64,000 nucleotides of DNA, taken from contig NZ_RAQQ01000015.1 of assembly GCF_003610785.1 (NCBI RefSeq), positions 1-64,000 on the forward strand, written 5' to 3'. A program made the translations under genes and the position numbers. Source of the stretch: Micromonospora globbae. GTDB taxonomy: Bacteria; Actinomycetota; Actinomycetes; Mycobacteriales; Micromonosporaceae. Below the pieces are notes generated by a model. That model worked only from the letters and a program-made list of their open reading frames with translations. It was not told where the DNA came from and ran no database searches. This document shows, one piece after another, positions 22,423 through 30,419 of this stretch; the first letter of the stretch is position 1; each line of letters opens with the position of its first letter.

Positions 22423-23706
22423 CTACTTCGCCAGCATCGGCTGGATCTTGGCGCAGAGGCCGTCGAGGACGGCCTTCACGTCCGCGTCCGGCTTCCACAG
22501 CGGGTCGAGGCCGGCGCGCACCTGCTGGCTCAGCTCGGCCTGCCCGGCGTGGTTGGGCTTCACCACGCCGCTGGTGATGCCGTCGATGACGACCTTCTGC
22601 AACTGTTCCGGCTTGAGCTTGGGGTTCGTCTTCGCGAGCGTCTCCGCGGTGAGCTGCGACTGCCGCGGCGGCGGGAAGAACTGCGCGAGCTTCGCCGAGT
22701 TGGCGGGGTTGGTGAGGAAGGCCAGGAAGTCGGCCGCCTGCTCGGCGTGCGGGCTCTTCTTCAGCACCCCGATGCCGGCCTGGCCGACGACGGCGTAGGG
22801 GCCCTTCGGGCCGGCCGGCAGCGGGACGAGGTCCCAGGCGAAGCCGTCGTCCTTCAGCAGCGACGCGCGGGAGATCTGCGTGATCGTCATGGCCGCGTCG
22901 CCGGCGAAGAAGTCCGCCGTGGTGCCCGGCCCCGGCAGGGCCTTGTCGGTGAAGATCGCCTTGTGGAGCGTGGTCATCGCGTCGACCATCTCCGGTGCGG
23001 CGAAGCCGCAGGACTTCCCGTCCTCGCTCCACGCCTGGGCGCCCCAGCCGGTCCAGAAGGTGGACAGGTTGTCCCAGCCCTTGTAGTCGAAGTCCCGGAT
23101 GACCAGGCCCGCCTTGCCGGTGGCACGGGCGGTCGCGCCGGCGGCGGCGAGCGCCGCGTCCCACGTCCACTGACCGGCGGCGATCAGCTCCGCCGGTGTC
23201 TTCTGCCCGGCCTTCTTGAGCAGGTCGGTGTTCACGAAGACGCCGAACGGGGAGGTGGAGAACGGGTACGCGTAGAGCTTGCCGCCGTCCTGCCACAGCT
23301 TGAGCGTGGCGGGGGAGAGGTCCTCGTACTGGTAGCCCTCGGTCTTCTTGAGCGTGTCGTCCAGGGGCGCCAGCGCGCCGGAGGCGACGAAGTCCGGCGC
23401 GGAGTTCTCGAAGATCCAGGCCAGGTCGGGGGCGTTGCCGCCGGCGATCTGGGTGGTCAGCGTGGTCGTGTAGTTCTCGAACGGCAGCGGGTCGAACGTG
23501 ATGGCGCTGACGTCCGGGTGGTTCTTGCGGTACTCGTCGGCGATCTCGTTGAGCAGCTTGAGGTGCGCCTCGTTCGCCGACCAGACGGTCATCCGGAGGC
23601 TGGCCGGGCCGTCGTCGGCCGAGTCACCGCCGCCGCCGCAGGCGGACAGCGCGAGCGCGCCGGCCACCGCCGCGGCGGCGACCCGCAGTCCTTGACGGGT
23701 TCTCAC
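22423..23706 (-). CDS. Sugar-binding lipoprotein of the ABC importer
   Basis: Solute-binding lipoprotein of about 427 residues. A signal sequence ends in the lipobox LSAC followed by GGGGD, so it is anchored to the outer face of the membrane. The mature part has the CUT1 binding-protein pattern (NEIADEYRKNHPDV, GGNAPDLAWIFENS, FVASGALAPLDDTL, YAYPFSTSPFGVFVNTDLLKKAG). GAGGAG sits directly against an ATG at 23712; the GTG at 23706 has proper spacing and is preferred, a difference of two residues. It lies between the FAD oxidoreductase and permease genes of the LacI-controlled operon. The ligand may be an amino-sugar glycoside, judged from the kinase and epimerase. Confidence 0.9.
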   Translation of the reverse strand: MRTRQGLRVAAAAVAGALALSACGGGGDSADDGPASLRMTVWSANEAHLKLLNEIADEYRKNHPDVSAITFDPLPFENYTTTLTTQIAGGNAPDLAWIFENSAPDFVASGALAPLDDTLKKTEGYQYEDLSPATLKLWQDGGKLYAYPFSTSPFGVFVNTDLLKKAGQKTPAELIAAGQWTWDAALAAAGATARATGKAGLVIRDFDYKGWDNLSTFWTGWGAQAWSEDGKSCGFAAPEMVDAMTTLHKAIFTDKALPGPGTTADFFAGDAAMTITQISRASLLKDDGFAWDLVPLPAGPKGPYAVVGQAGIGVLKKSPHAEQAADFLAFLTNPANSAKLAQFFPPPRQSQLTAETLAKTNPKLKPEQLQKVVIDGITSGVVKPNHAGQAELSQQVRAGLDPLWKPDADVKAVLDGLCAKIQPMLAK

Positions 23707-23728
23707 AATCATCTCCTCACCGGGGGTT

Positions 23729-25333
23729 TCAGTAGCCCGCGATCGTCGGCCAGCGCAGCTCCACGCCGTCGGCCGAGATGCGGTCCTGGAAGTCGGCCAG
23801 CAGACGGGGGGTGCTGCGGACCGCGCGCGGGGACTCGCCCCGTGCCAGACAGAAGTCGGCGAGCAGGCCGGCGACCTCGCCGATGTTCCACTCGACCGGA
23901 TGCAGCCGGTAGCTGCCGTTGGTGATGTGCGTGGTGCCGATGTTCTTGCCGGCGGGCAGCAGGTTCTCCACCCGCTGCGGGATGAGCGCGCCGAGCGGGA
24001 TCTCAAAGGGGCAGGAGCCCACGTCGATGTAGTTGTCGCCGCCCGTGGACGGGTGCAGGTCGATGCGGTACATCCCGACGCCCACGGAGTCCGGGTAGCT
24101 CACGGCGCCGTGCTCGCCGCGTACGGCCAGCGACAGGTCCTGCTCCACGACCGTGTACTCGGCGCGGATGCGGCGCGCCTCGCGGATGTACGGCGCCTGG
24201 GCCAGCCCGTCCCGGCTGCCGGTCACGTCGCCGCGCAGCCGCAGCCCGGGGAACCCGGTGCCGCCGTCGGGACGGGGCGCCTCGGTCTGGAGCCAGTACA
24301 GGACCGACAGGGACAGCTCACGCGCCTTGGCCAGGTGCCAGGCCGCGTTCGGCACGTCGATGACCGGCCCCTCGAAGTAGTCGATCATCGGCCAGTTCAC
24401 GAGCGTGATGTCGCTGGCGTACGCGCCGGTGGTGAAGTTGCGCCGCGCGGCGATGCGCCGGAACGTCCACAGGTTGCCGTCGCCGGGGTTGAGTCGCTGG
24501 TCGGCGTTGACGGTGAGCGGGTCGTCGTCGGGGTTCGGGGTGAAGCTGCGCTCGACGATCTCCAGCGTCCGCGGGTGCGGGGAGCGCCACGAGAGCAGCC
24601 GGTCGCCCCAGAAGTCCGGCTTGTAGTCGCGCCAGAAGTCGTAGCCGGCGGGGCGGTCGATGGTGTGGTCGCCGTCGACGTGGTCGATGGCGAAGCAGAC
24701 CGAGACGGCCTGCATGTTCATGGGCTGCGCCTCGGCGGGCGCGCTGGGCTCGCCGGTCTGCGCCTGCGACTCGAACCCGGTGACGTACTCGGTGCCGGAC
24801 AGCGGCAGCAGCTCACCGGTCTCGGTGGCGTCCAGCACGTACGGCGCCGTGAGGTCGATGCGGTCGTCGCGGTCCCGGTGCGCCACGGTGACCCCCACGA
24901 CCCGGTCGCCGTCGGTGGCCACGGCGACCGGCCGGTACGGCTGGAGCACCGTGAGCCGCCCGGAACCCCGGTACGGCGCCAGCATGCCCTCCAGAACGGC
25001 GACGGCAACCCTCGGCTCGTGGCAGATCCGGCTCACCCAGCCGGCGCCCGGGTTCAGGTCCGTCCAGGCCCGGGAGCGCTCGGTGAGGGGGTAGTGCCGG
25101 CGGTAGTAGTCCCGGATGCCGTTGCGCAGCGCCCGGTAGCTGGCGGTGGCGCCGAACTGCTCGATCCAGGAGTGCTCGTCCGGTGGGACCGCCTGGCTGG
25201 TGAGCTGCCCGCCGAGCCAGTCGAACTCCTCGGTCAGGATGACCGACCGGCCGGCACGGGCGGCCGCGAGGGCCGCCGCGACGCCACCGAGCCCGCCACC
25301 GACGACGAGGACGTCCGCACGCATCTGTACCAC
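23729..25333 (-). CDS. FAD-dependent oxidoreductase
   Basis: Flavoprotein of about 534 residues. The dinucleotide-binding motif VVGGGLGGVAAALAAARAG is near residues 9-27, followed by LTEEFDWLGGQLTSQ, the pattern of the FAD-dependent oxidoreductase group related to fumarate reductase and HI0933-like proteins. The C-terminal motif NLLPAGKNIGTTHITNGSYR closes the FAD site. The start may be the GTG at 25333 (GGAAGGAAG upstream) or the ATG at 25324. Members often sit in sugar loci and probably oxidise a sugar ring, but the substrate is unproven. It is the second gene of the LacI operon. Confidence 0.82.
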   Translation of the reverse strand: MVQMRADVLVVGGGLGGVAAALAAARAGRSVILTEEFDWLGGQLTSQAVPPDEHSWIEQFGATASYRALRNGIRDYYRRHYPLTERSRAWTDLNPGAGWVSRICHEPRVAVAVLEGMLAPYRGSGRLTVLQPYRPVAVATDGDRVVGVTVAHRDRDDRIDLTAPYVLDATETGELLPLSGTEYVTGFESQAQTGEPSAPAEAQPMNMQAVSVCFAIDHVDGDHTIDRPAGYDFWRDYKPDFWGDRLLSWRSPHPRTLEIVERSFTPNPDDDPLTVNADQRLNPGDGNLWTFRRIAARRNFTTGAYASDITLVNWPMIDYFEGPVIDVPNAAWHLAKARELSLSVLYWLQTEAPRPDGGTGFPGLRLRGDVTGSRDGLAQAPYIREARRIRAEYTVVEQDLSLAVRGEHGAVSYPDSVGVGMYRIDLHPSTGGDNYIDVGSCPFEIPLGALIPQRVENLLPAGKNIGTTHITNGSYRLHPVEWNIGEVAGLLADFCLARGESPRAVRSTPRLLADFQDRISADGVELRWPTIAGY

Positions 25334-25363
25334 TTGCTTCCTTCCGCTTGCGCGGCCGTCGCC

Positions 25364-26410
25364 TCAGGGGCGGCCGGCCGCCTGTCCGGGGGTGCCGAGG
25401 GTGTCGCCCTCGACGAGTTCGCAGGGGAGGAGCCGCTGCGGGACGTCGCTGGCGCTGCCGTCGATGACGCGGGCCAGGACCTCGACCGCCTGGCGGCCCA
25501 TCTCCTCACGGGGGATGCGGAACCCGGTGAACGCCAGGTCCGTGGGGACCGGCACGGTCGGGTCGCCGAGGCTCAGCAGGGACAGGTCACGGGGCACGGC
25601 GAGGCCGCGCCGCCGGGCGGCCCGCTCCAGCGCCACGACGGTGGCGAAGTCCTCCACGAACGCCACCGTGCTGCGGTCGGCGAGCAGGTCGTCGAGGACC
25701 GTCTCGGCGTCCGCGGCGGTGGCCGAGCGGTGCCGGGCGCTCTCCGCGGCGGCCGCCGCCGCCAGGTAGCCGCGCCGACGGTCCTCGGACGACTCGGCCG
25801 TGATGCCCATGCCCAGGTAGGTGAGCCGGCGGTGGCCCCGGTCGAGCGCCATCTCGACGAGGCGGCGCACGGCGGTGGCGTAGTCGGCGCCGACGTACGG
25901 CACCGGTCCGCCGGCGTCGTCGCGGCGGCCCACCGCCACGTACGGGTAGCCGTCGCGGTTGAGCCGGTGCAGCTCCTCGCCGTCGATCTCCTGGCCGAGC
26001 AGGATGCAGCCGTCGGCCAGGCGCAGCCGGTTGTCCTGGTGGAAGATCCGCCGCCGGCCGTCGACCACCGGCGCGCTGGTGAACAGCAGCAGGTCGCAGC
26101 CGACCCGTTCGGCGTACTCCTCGATGCCGAGCAGGAACGGGTGGAAGAAGTCCCGGCTGCCGCTGGGGAACGCGGGCTCGTACGTGAACACGCCGATGAT
26201 CCGGTTGAAGCGGGCGGCGAGCCGCCGCGCGACCGGATCGGCGGCGTAGCCGGTCTCGGCGATGACCCGCAGCACCCGGTCCCGGGTCTCCGGTGCGATC
26301 CGCACGTCGGCGTCGGCCCGGTTGTTGAGCACGAGGGAGACCGTCGCCTGGCTGACGCCGGCCAGCCGGGCGATGTCACGCTGAGTGACACGTCGGGGGG
26401 TAGCGGGCAC
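25364..26410 (-). CDS. LacI-family transcriptional repressor
   Basis: Regulator of 348 residues. The N-terminal helix-turn-helix reads VTQRDIARLAGVSQATVSLV, followed by the hinge helix (YAADPVARRLAARFN) and a periplasmic-binding-protein-like sensor domain. The GTG at 26410 has GGAAGGAA upstream. It is the first gene of the leftward operon and lies 18 bases from a perfect 20-base palindrome. Two related palindromes lie in the same intergenic region, one of them in front of the divergent glycosidase-like gene. The recognition helix Gln-Ala (S-Q-A-T-V) and CG-centred sites are normal for the family. Its inducer is probably the sugar processed by this locus. Confidence 0.93.
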   Translation of the reverse strand: MPATPRRVTQRDIARLAGVSQATVSLVLNNRADADVRIAPETRDRVLRVIAETGYAADPVARRLAARFNRIIGVFTYEPAFPSGSRDFFHPFLLGIEEYAERVGCDLLLFTSAPVVDGRRRIFHQDNRLRLADGCILLGQEIDGEELHRLNRDGYPYVAVGRRDDAGGPVPYVGADYATAVRRLVEMALDRGHRRLTYLGMGITAESSEDRRRGYLAAAAAAESARHRSATAADAETVLDDLLADRSTVAFVEDFATVVALERAARRRGLAVPRDLSLLSLGDPTVPVPTDLAFTGFRIPREEMGRQAVEVLARVIDGSASDVPQRLLPCELVEGDTLGTPGQAAGRP

Positions 26411-26427
26411 GGGGGTTCCTTCCGATG

Positions 26428-26447
26428 GCGCTAATACGCATTAGCGC
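26428..26447. promoter_or_regulatory. LacI operator O1
   Basis: GCGCTAAT and ATTAGCGC flank the tetramer ACGC, a perfect 8 + 8 palindrome with a CG centre. It is placed to block transcription into the lacI-type gene and the whole sugar operon. A TTGACA reading leftward (26491-26486) could be the matching -35 box. Confidence 0.85.
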
Positions 26448-26531
26448 GCGGCGTAGGAGGGAGCTTCGCGGCCCCACCCGGGAGATGTCAAGAGGGTGAA
26501 CGAAGATTTCTCCGAGATGAATCCCCAGGAG

Positions 26532-26543
26532 TAATGCGCATTA
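26532..26543. promoter_or_regulatory. LacI operator O2 (weaker)
   Basis: TAATGCGCATTA is a perfect 12-base palindrome with the same core as O1 and O3 (TAAT-x-CG-x-ATTA). It lies between the two promoters, about 90 bases from O1 and 115 from O3, and could support looping. Confidence 0.7.
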
Positions 26544-26608
26544 GTCGAATCTGGACGCCCGCCGGTGGGCGCCTGGCCCTAGGCGAGCGGTGGTTTCGGG
26601 GCAGCCTC

Positions 26609-26638
26609 TTGACAGGAGTGGCCGGCGGCGGCAACCAT
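26609..26638 (+). promoter_or_regulatory. Candidate promoter of the propeller glycosidase-like gene
   Basis: TTGACA at 26609-26614 is a consensus -35 box. AACCAT at 26633-26638 is a weak -10 at 18 bases. The predicted start near 26645 puts operator O3 immediately downstream, where a bound repressor would block initiation. Confidence 0.5.
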
Positions 26639-26652
26639 TCGAGAAACGTCAC

Positions 26653-26670
26653 TGCTAATACGTATTAGCA
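26653..26670. promoter_or_regulatory. LacI operator O3
   Basis: TGCTAATACGTATTAGCA is a perfect 18-base palindrome with the same CTAAT-x-CG-x-ATTAG core as O1. It lies about 200 bases ahead of the gene at 26870 and just after its likely promoter. Confidence 0.85.
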
Positions 26671-26869
26671 CGCCGGGTCGGTCCACCCGCCCGGCGTCCC
26701 CCCGCCGTACCCGCGTCACCGAGCGTCACCACCTTGCGCGCTGTGGACCACCCCCGACCGTCCACTGTCGCCCGTGCGGCGACCGCGACCGCGGCCACCG
26801 CGGGCGCGGACCATCCGGCCGACCGCGACCGGCCGGGCAGCCCGACCCGTCCCGAGAAGAGGAAGAGGC

Positions 26870-28222
26870 ATGACGAGAGCACGTGTCGCACCGCCGCGCC
26901 GCGCCGTCGCGGCGATCGGCGCCGGCCTGCTGGTCACCGCCGGGGTCGCCACCCCGGCATCCGCCGACGCACCGGGGATCGACTTCCCCCGCTTCAGCTA
27001 CGTGGGCGACGCCTTCGACAAGGCCGACCTCACCTACAACCCGACCAACGAGTTCATCTTCCCCAGCGTCATCCGCGCCGCCGACTACTTCCCGAACCCG
27101 CTCGGCACCTACTACCTCTACTACGCCCCCCACGAGCGCCCCGGCGGCATCGCCCTGGCCTACGCCGACTCGATCGACGGCCCGTGGACCGAGTACGCGG
27201 GCAACCCCCTGATCAGCAACACCTGGCTCCCGCACTACTCGACGGTCAGCCACGTCTCGTCCCCGCACGCAGTCTGGATCGAGGGCGAGGGCAAGCTCTT
27301 CCTCTACTACCACGGCGAGAACTCGATCACCCGCTACGCCACCTCCGAGGACGGCATCCACTTCACCTACGGCGGCACCGCGGTGAGCCGTGACGCCACC
27401 ACCGGCGGCGAGACCTCCTACGCCCGGGTGTTCGAGCAGGCGGTACCCCGCCTGGGCAGCCGCTACCTCATGGTCTTCATGGACAACCCGACCGCCGCGC
27501 TGCCCGGCCCGACCGGGCCGGTGTCCCGCCGGATCCGCTGGGCGGTCTCCCCGGACGCCCGCACCTGGACCATCCAGCCGGAGCCGCTCGTGACCCCGCA
27601 GGGTGACGAGGGGCCCAACGCCTCCGGCCCGTTCTTCCTCCGTTGGCAGGACCGCAACCTGGTGATCTACCACGCCGCCGACGGCAACATGCACGCCGTC
27701 GACGTCGGCGAGAACTTCGACCAGGAGATCCACCTCGGCGTCGTCCACGACTCGATGACCGCCGCGCCGGACCTCGGCCGCTCGGCCGCGCCGACGTTCT
27801 ACTTCGACGGCCGCACGGCGCACATGTACTACGAGGCCGGCGGTCGGCTCAGTGCGACCATCGGCCACGCCGTGGCCACCCTGCCCGAGCCGGTGCCCAC
27901 CCGGCAGCTCGACTGCACCGTCGACCAGCCGGTCCTGTGGCCGCCGAACCACCGGATGGTCGACGTGACGGTGGACGTGGACCTGCCCGACGGGGTGCTC
28001 GGTCCGAACGCGTTCGCGCTGACCGCCATCAGCGGCGGCGACGCCGCCGACGTCAGCGGCTTCACCACCGGTACCCCGGACACCGCCGGCCGGCTGCGGG
28101 CCGAGCGCGCCGGCAACGGCGGTGACCGCGTCTACACCCTGACGTACGCGGGGCACGACGAGATCGGCCGGCCGGTCGGCTGCACGGTCACCGTCACCGT
28201 GCCGCACGACCAGGGCGCCTGA
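26870..28222 (+). CDS. Secreted five-bladed-propeller glycosidase-like protein (GH43/GH130-like)
   Basis: Exported protein of about 450 residues; the ATG at 26870 follows AGAGGAAGAGG. After a signal peptide (about 1-33) comes a propeller resembling GH43/GH130 enzymes, with repeated blade motifs such as TYYLYYAPHE, GIALAYADSIDGPWTEY, KLFLYYHGEN and TRYATSEDGIHF. The acidic triad of GH43 cannot be assigned with confidence, so activity is inferred only from fold and context. A C-terminal Ig-like domain (about 345-450; VDQPVLWPPNHRMVDV) follows. It is divergent from the LacI operon and shares its operators, so it probably releases the sugar that operon imports. Confidence 0.72.
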   Translation: MTRARVAPPRRAVAAIGAGLLVTAGVATPASADAPGIDFPRFSYVGDAFDKADLTYNPTNEFIFPSVIRAADYFPNPLGTYYLYYAPHERPGGIALAYADSIDGPWTEYAGNPLISNTWLPHYSTVSHVSSPHAVWIEGEGKLFLYYHGENSITRYATSEDGIHFTYGGTAVSRDATTGGETSYARVFEQAVPRLGSRYLMVFMDNPTAALPGPTGPVSRRIRWAVSPDARTWTIQPEPLVTPQGDEGPNASGPFFLRWQDRNLVIYHAADGNMHAVDVGENFDQEIHLGVVHDSMTAAPDLGRSAAPTFYFDGRTAHMYYEAGGRLSATIGHAVATLPEPVPTRQLDCTVDQPVLWPPNHRMVDVTVDVDLPDGVLGPNAFALTAISGGDAADVSGFTTGTPDTAGRLRAERAGNGGDRVYTLTYAGHDEIGRPVGCTVTVTVPHDQGA

Positions 28223-28234
28223 CCCACCCCACCC

Positions 28235-28280
28235 GCCGCCCGCGGCTCCGACCGGTCACCCGGTCGGGGACGCGGGCGGC
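28235..28280 (+). terminator. Nested hairpin terminator
   Basis: An outer 10-base-pair stem (28235-28244 with 28271-28280) encloses an inner 8-base-pair stem (28248-28255 with 28260-28267). It starts 12 bases after the stop of the propeller gene and shields the next transcription unit. Confidence 0.75.
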
Positions 28281-28282
28281 CC

Positions 28283-28319
28283 TATTTCGGTTGCCCACCC
28301 CGGCCGGTGCTGGTCGACT
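28283..28319 (+). promoter_or_regulatory. Candidate WhiB7-type promoter of the ribosomal protection gene
   Basis: An AT-rich TATTT (28283-28287) lies just upstream of a -35-like TTGCCC (28291-28296), with TCGACT (28314-28319) 17 bases further on. An AT-rich element next to the -35 box is the hallmark of WhiB7-activated antibiotic-response promoters in actinobacteria. WhiB7 control is inference. Confidence 0.4.
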
Positions 28320-28354
28320 GGGGCGGGAGACACCACGACCGGAGGGAACGAGAG

Positions 28355-28456
28355 ATGCGAGCCGCGTCCATGTCCAACCACCAGGGAACGTTCATCGACC
28401 CGAAGGACATGACGCTTCGTGAAGACCCTCAACGTCGGGATCCTCGCCCATGTTGA
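28355..28456 (+). CDS. Small leader ORF overlapping the ribosomal protection gene
   Basis: Thirty-three-residue ORF with a near-ideal ribosome site (GGAGGG, 8 bases before the ATG). It encodes MRAASMSNHQGTFIDPKDMT, then a short Arg/Pro-rich tail ending in Cys. The GTG of the next gene (28419) lies inside it in another frame, with only a poor GAAGGA in front. Ribosomes on the leader would therefore control access to the resistance gene, as in translational attenuation of ribosome-targeting resistance genes. No homologue is recognised; its existence rests on the ribosome site, overlap and position. Confidence 0.5.
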   Translation: MRAASMSNHQGTFIDPKDMTLREDPQRRDPRPC

Positions 28457-30419
28457 CGCCGGAAAGACCAGCCTGACCGAACGCCTGCTGCACGCCGTCG
28501 GCGTCACCGACGAGATCGGCAGCGTGGACGACGGGACGACGCGCACCGACACGCTGGCGCTGGAGCGGCGGCGCGGCATCACCATCCGCTCGGCCGTCGT
28601 CTCCTTCGTGGTCGACGACGTCACGGTCAACCTCGTGGACACGCCCGGCCACCCGGACTTCATCGCCGAGGTGGAACGGGTCCTCGACCTGCTCGACGGC
28701 GTGGTGCTCGTGGTCTCCGCCGTCGAGGGCGTCCAGGCGCAGACCCGGGTGCTGATGCGGACGCTCCAGCGCCTGCGCCTGCCGACCCTCATCTTCATCA
28801 ACAAGATCGACCGGGCGGGCGCCGACCCCGACCGGGTGCTGCGGGACATCGCGGCGCGGCTGACGCCGCGCGTCGTGGCCACCGGCACGACGCACGCGCC
28901 CGGCACCCCGCAGGCCCGGTTCGTGCCCCACCCCGACACCGACCCGGCGTACGCGGCCCGCCTGCTCGACCTGCTCACCGTGCACGACGAGCGCCTCCTC
29001 GCGGCGTACGTGCAGGAGCCGGCGCGGCTGACCGGCCGGCGGCTGCGCGCCGCGCTGGCCGCGCAGAGCCGTGGCGCGCTGGTGCACCCGGTGCTCGCCG
29101 GGTCCGCGATCACCGGGGCGGGCGTGGACGCCCTGACGGCCGCCCTGACCGGGTTGCTGCCCGTGCGGACGCAGGACGGGCGGGGCCCGGCGTCGGGGAC
29201 GGTCTTCAAGGTGGAGCGGACCGCCGCCGGCGAGAAGGTGGCGTACGTCCGGATGTTCGACGGCACCGTGCGGGTCCGCGACCGCGTGCCGGTGGGCTCG
29301 CGGGTCGCGACGGTCACCGGTGTCGACCTCTTCGACCGCGGGTCGACCGTACGCGCCGAGGCCGTGACCGGCGGCCGGATCGCGCTCCTGCGCGGGCTCG
29401 GCGACGTACGGATCGGCGACCCGGTCGGGGCGGTCCGCGCCGGCGCGGCCGGCCACCACTTCGCCCCGCCCAGCCTGGAGACGGTCGTGGTGCCCGAGCG
29501 CGCCGCGCAGCGGGCGGCCCTGTACGCCGCGCTCACCGAGCTGGCCGAACAGGACCCGTTGATCAACGTCCGGCGCGACCCGCTCCGGCGGGAGATCACC
29601 GTGTCGCTCTACGGCGAGGTGCAGAAGGAGGTCCTCCAGGCGATGCTCGCCGACGAGTACGGCATCGCGGTCACCTTCCGGGAGACGACCGCCGTCTTCG
29701 TCGAACGGCCCGTCGGCACCGGCGCGGCCGTCGAGCTGATCGGGGTGGCGCCCAATCCGTTCCTGGCGACCGTGGGGCTGCGGGTCGCGCCGGGCGCGCC
29801 GGGCAGCGGTGTGACCTTCCGGCTCGGCGTCGAACCGGGCTCGATGCCGCCGGCCTTCTTCACCGCGGTGGAGGAGACCGTGCGGGAGACGTCGTCCCAG
29901 GGACTGCACGGCTGGCAGGTGCTCGACTGCGCGGTCACCATGACCCACGCCGGTTACTGGGCGCGGCAGAGCCACGCGCACGGCACGTTCGACAAGAGCA
30001 TGTCGAGCACGGCCGGGGACTTCCGCAACCTCACGCCGCTGGTGCTGATGGCCGCGCTGCGGGAGGCGGGCACCCGCGTGGAGGAGCCGGTGCACCGGTT
30101 CCGCCTGGAGGTCCCGGCCGACGTGCTCTCCGCCGTGCTGCCGGTGCTCGCGCGGCAGGAGGCCGTGCCGCACGCGACGCTCACGCAGGGCGCGTCGGCG
30201 GTGGTCGAGGGGCTGGTGCCGGCGCGGCGGGTGCACGAGGTGGAGCGCCGGCTGCCCGGGCTGACCCGCGGCGAGGGGATCCTCGAGGCGGCGTTCGACC
30301 ACTACCGTCCGGTCCGGGGCGCGCCGCCGCGGCGGGCCCGCTGGGACCACGACCCGACCGACCGCAAGGGTTACCTGCTCGCCGTCAACCGGCGGGTGGC
30401 CCGAGGCGGTGCGCGGTGA
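28419..30419 (+). CDS. Tetracycline resistance ribosomal protection protein (Otr(A)/TetM type)
   Basis: Translational GTPase of 666 residues, close to Otr(A) (about 660) and TetM (about 640). G-motifs are complete: AHVDAGKT (10-17), RGITI (52-56), DTPGH (74-78) and NKID (128-131). EF-G-like domains II-V follow, including an ESVDDG-type SVDDGTTRTDTLALER stretch typical of ribosomal protection proteins. It dislodges tetracycline from the 30S A site using GTP. The GTG start lies inside a leader ORF, and its stop overlaps the following P-loop gene (GTGA). In actinomycetes such chromosomal genes may give intrinsic tolerance or a related ribosome-rescue function. Confidence 0.9.
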   Translation: MKTLNVGILAHVDAGKTSLTERLLHAVGVTDEIGSVDDGTTRTDTLALERRRGITIRSAVVSFVVDDVTVNLVDTPGHPDFIAEVERVLDLLDGVVLVVSAVEGVQAQTRVLMRTLQRLRLPTLIFINKIDRAGADPDRVLRDIAARLTPRVVATGTTHAPGTPQARFVPHPDTDPAYAARLLDLLTVHDERLLAAYVQEPARLTGRRLRAALAAQSRGALVHPVLAGSAITGAGVDALTAALTGLLPVRTQDGRGPASGTVFKVERTAAGEKVAYVRMFDGTVRVRDRVPVGSRVATVTGVDLFDRGSTVRAEAVTGGRIALLRGLGDVRIGDPVGAVRAGAAGHHFAPPSLETVVVPERAAQRAALYAALTELAEQDPLINVRRDPLRREITVSLYGEVQKEVLQAMLADEYGIAVTFRETTAVFVERPVGTGAAVELIGVAPNPFLATVGLRVAPGAPGSGVTFRLGVEPGSMPPAFFTAVEETVRETSSQGLHGWQVLDCAVTMTHAGYWARQSHAHGTFDKSMSSTAGDFRNLTPLVLMAALREAGTRVEEPVHRFRLEVPADVLSAVLPVLARQEAVPHATLTQGASAVVEGLVPARRVHEVERRLPGLTRGEGILEAAFDHYRPVRGAPPRRARWDHDPTDRKGYLLAVNRRVARGGAR

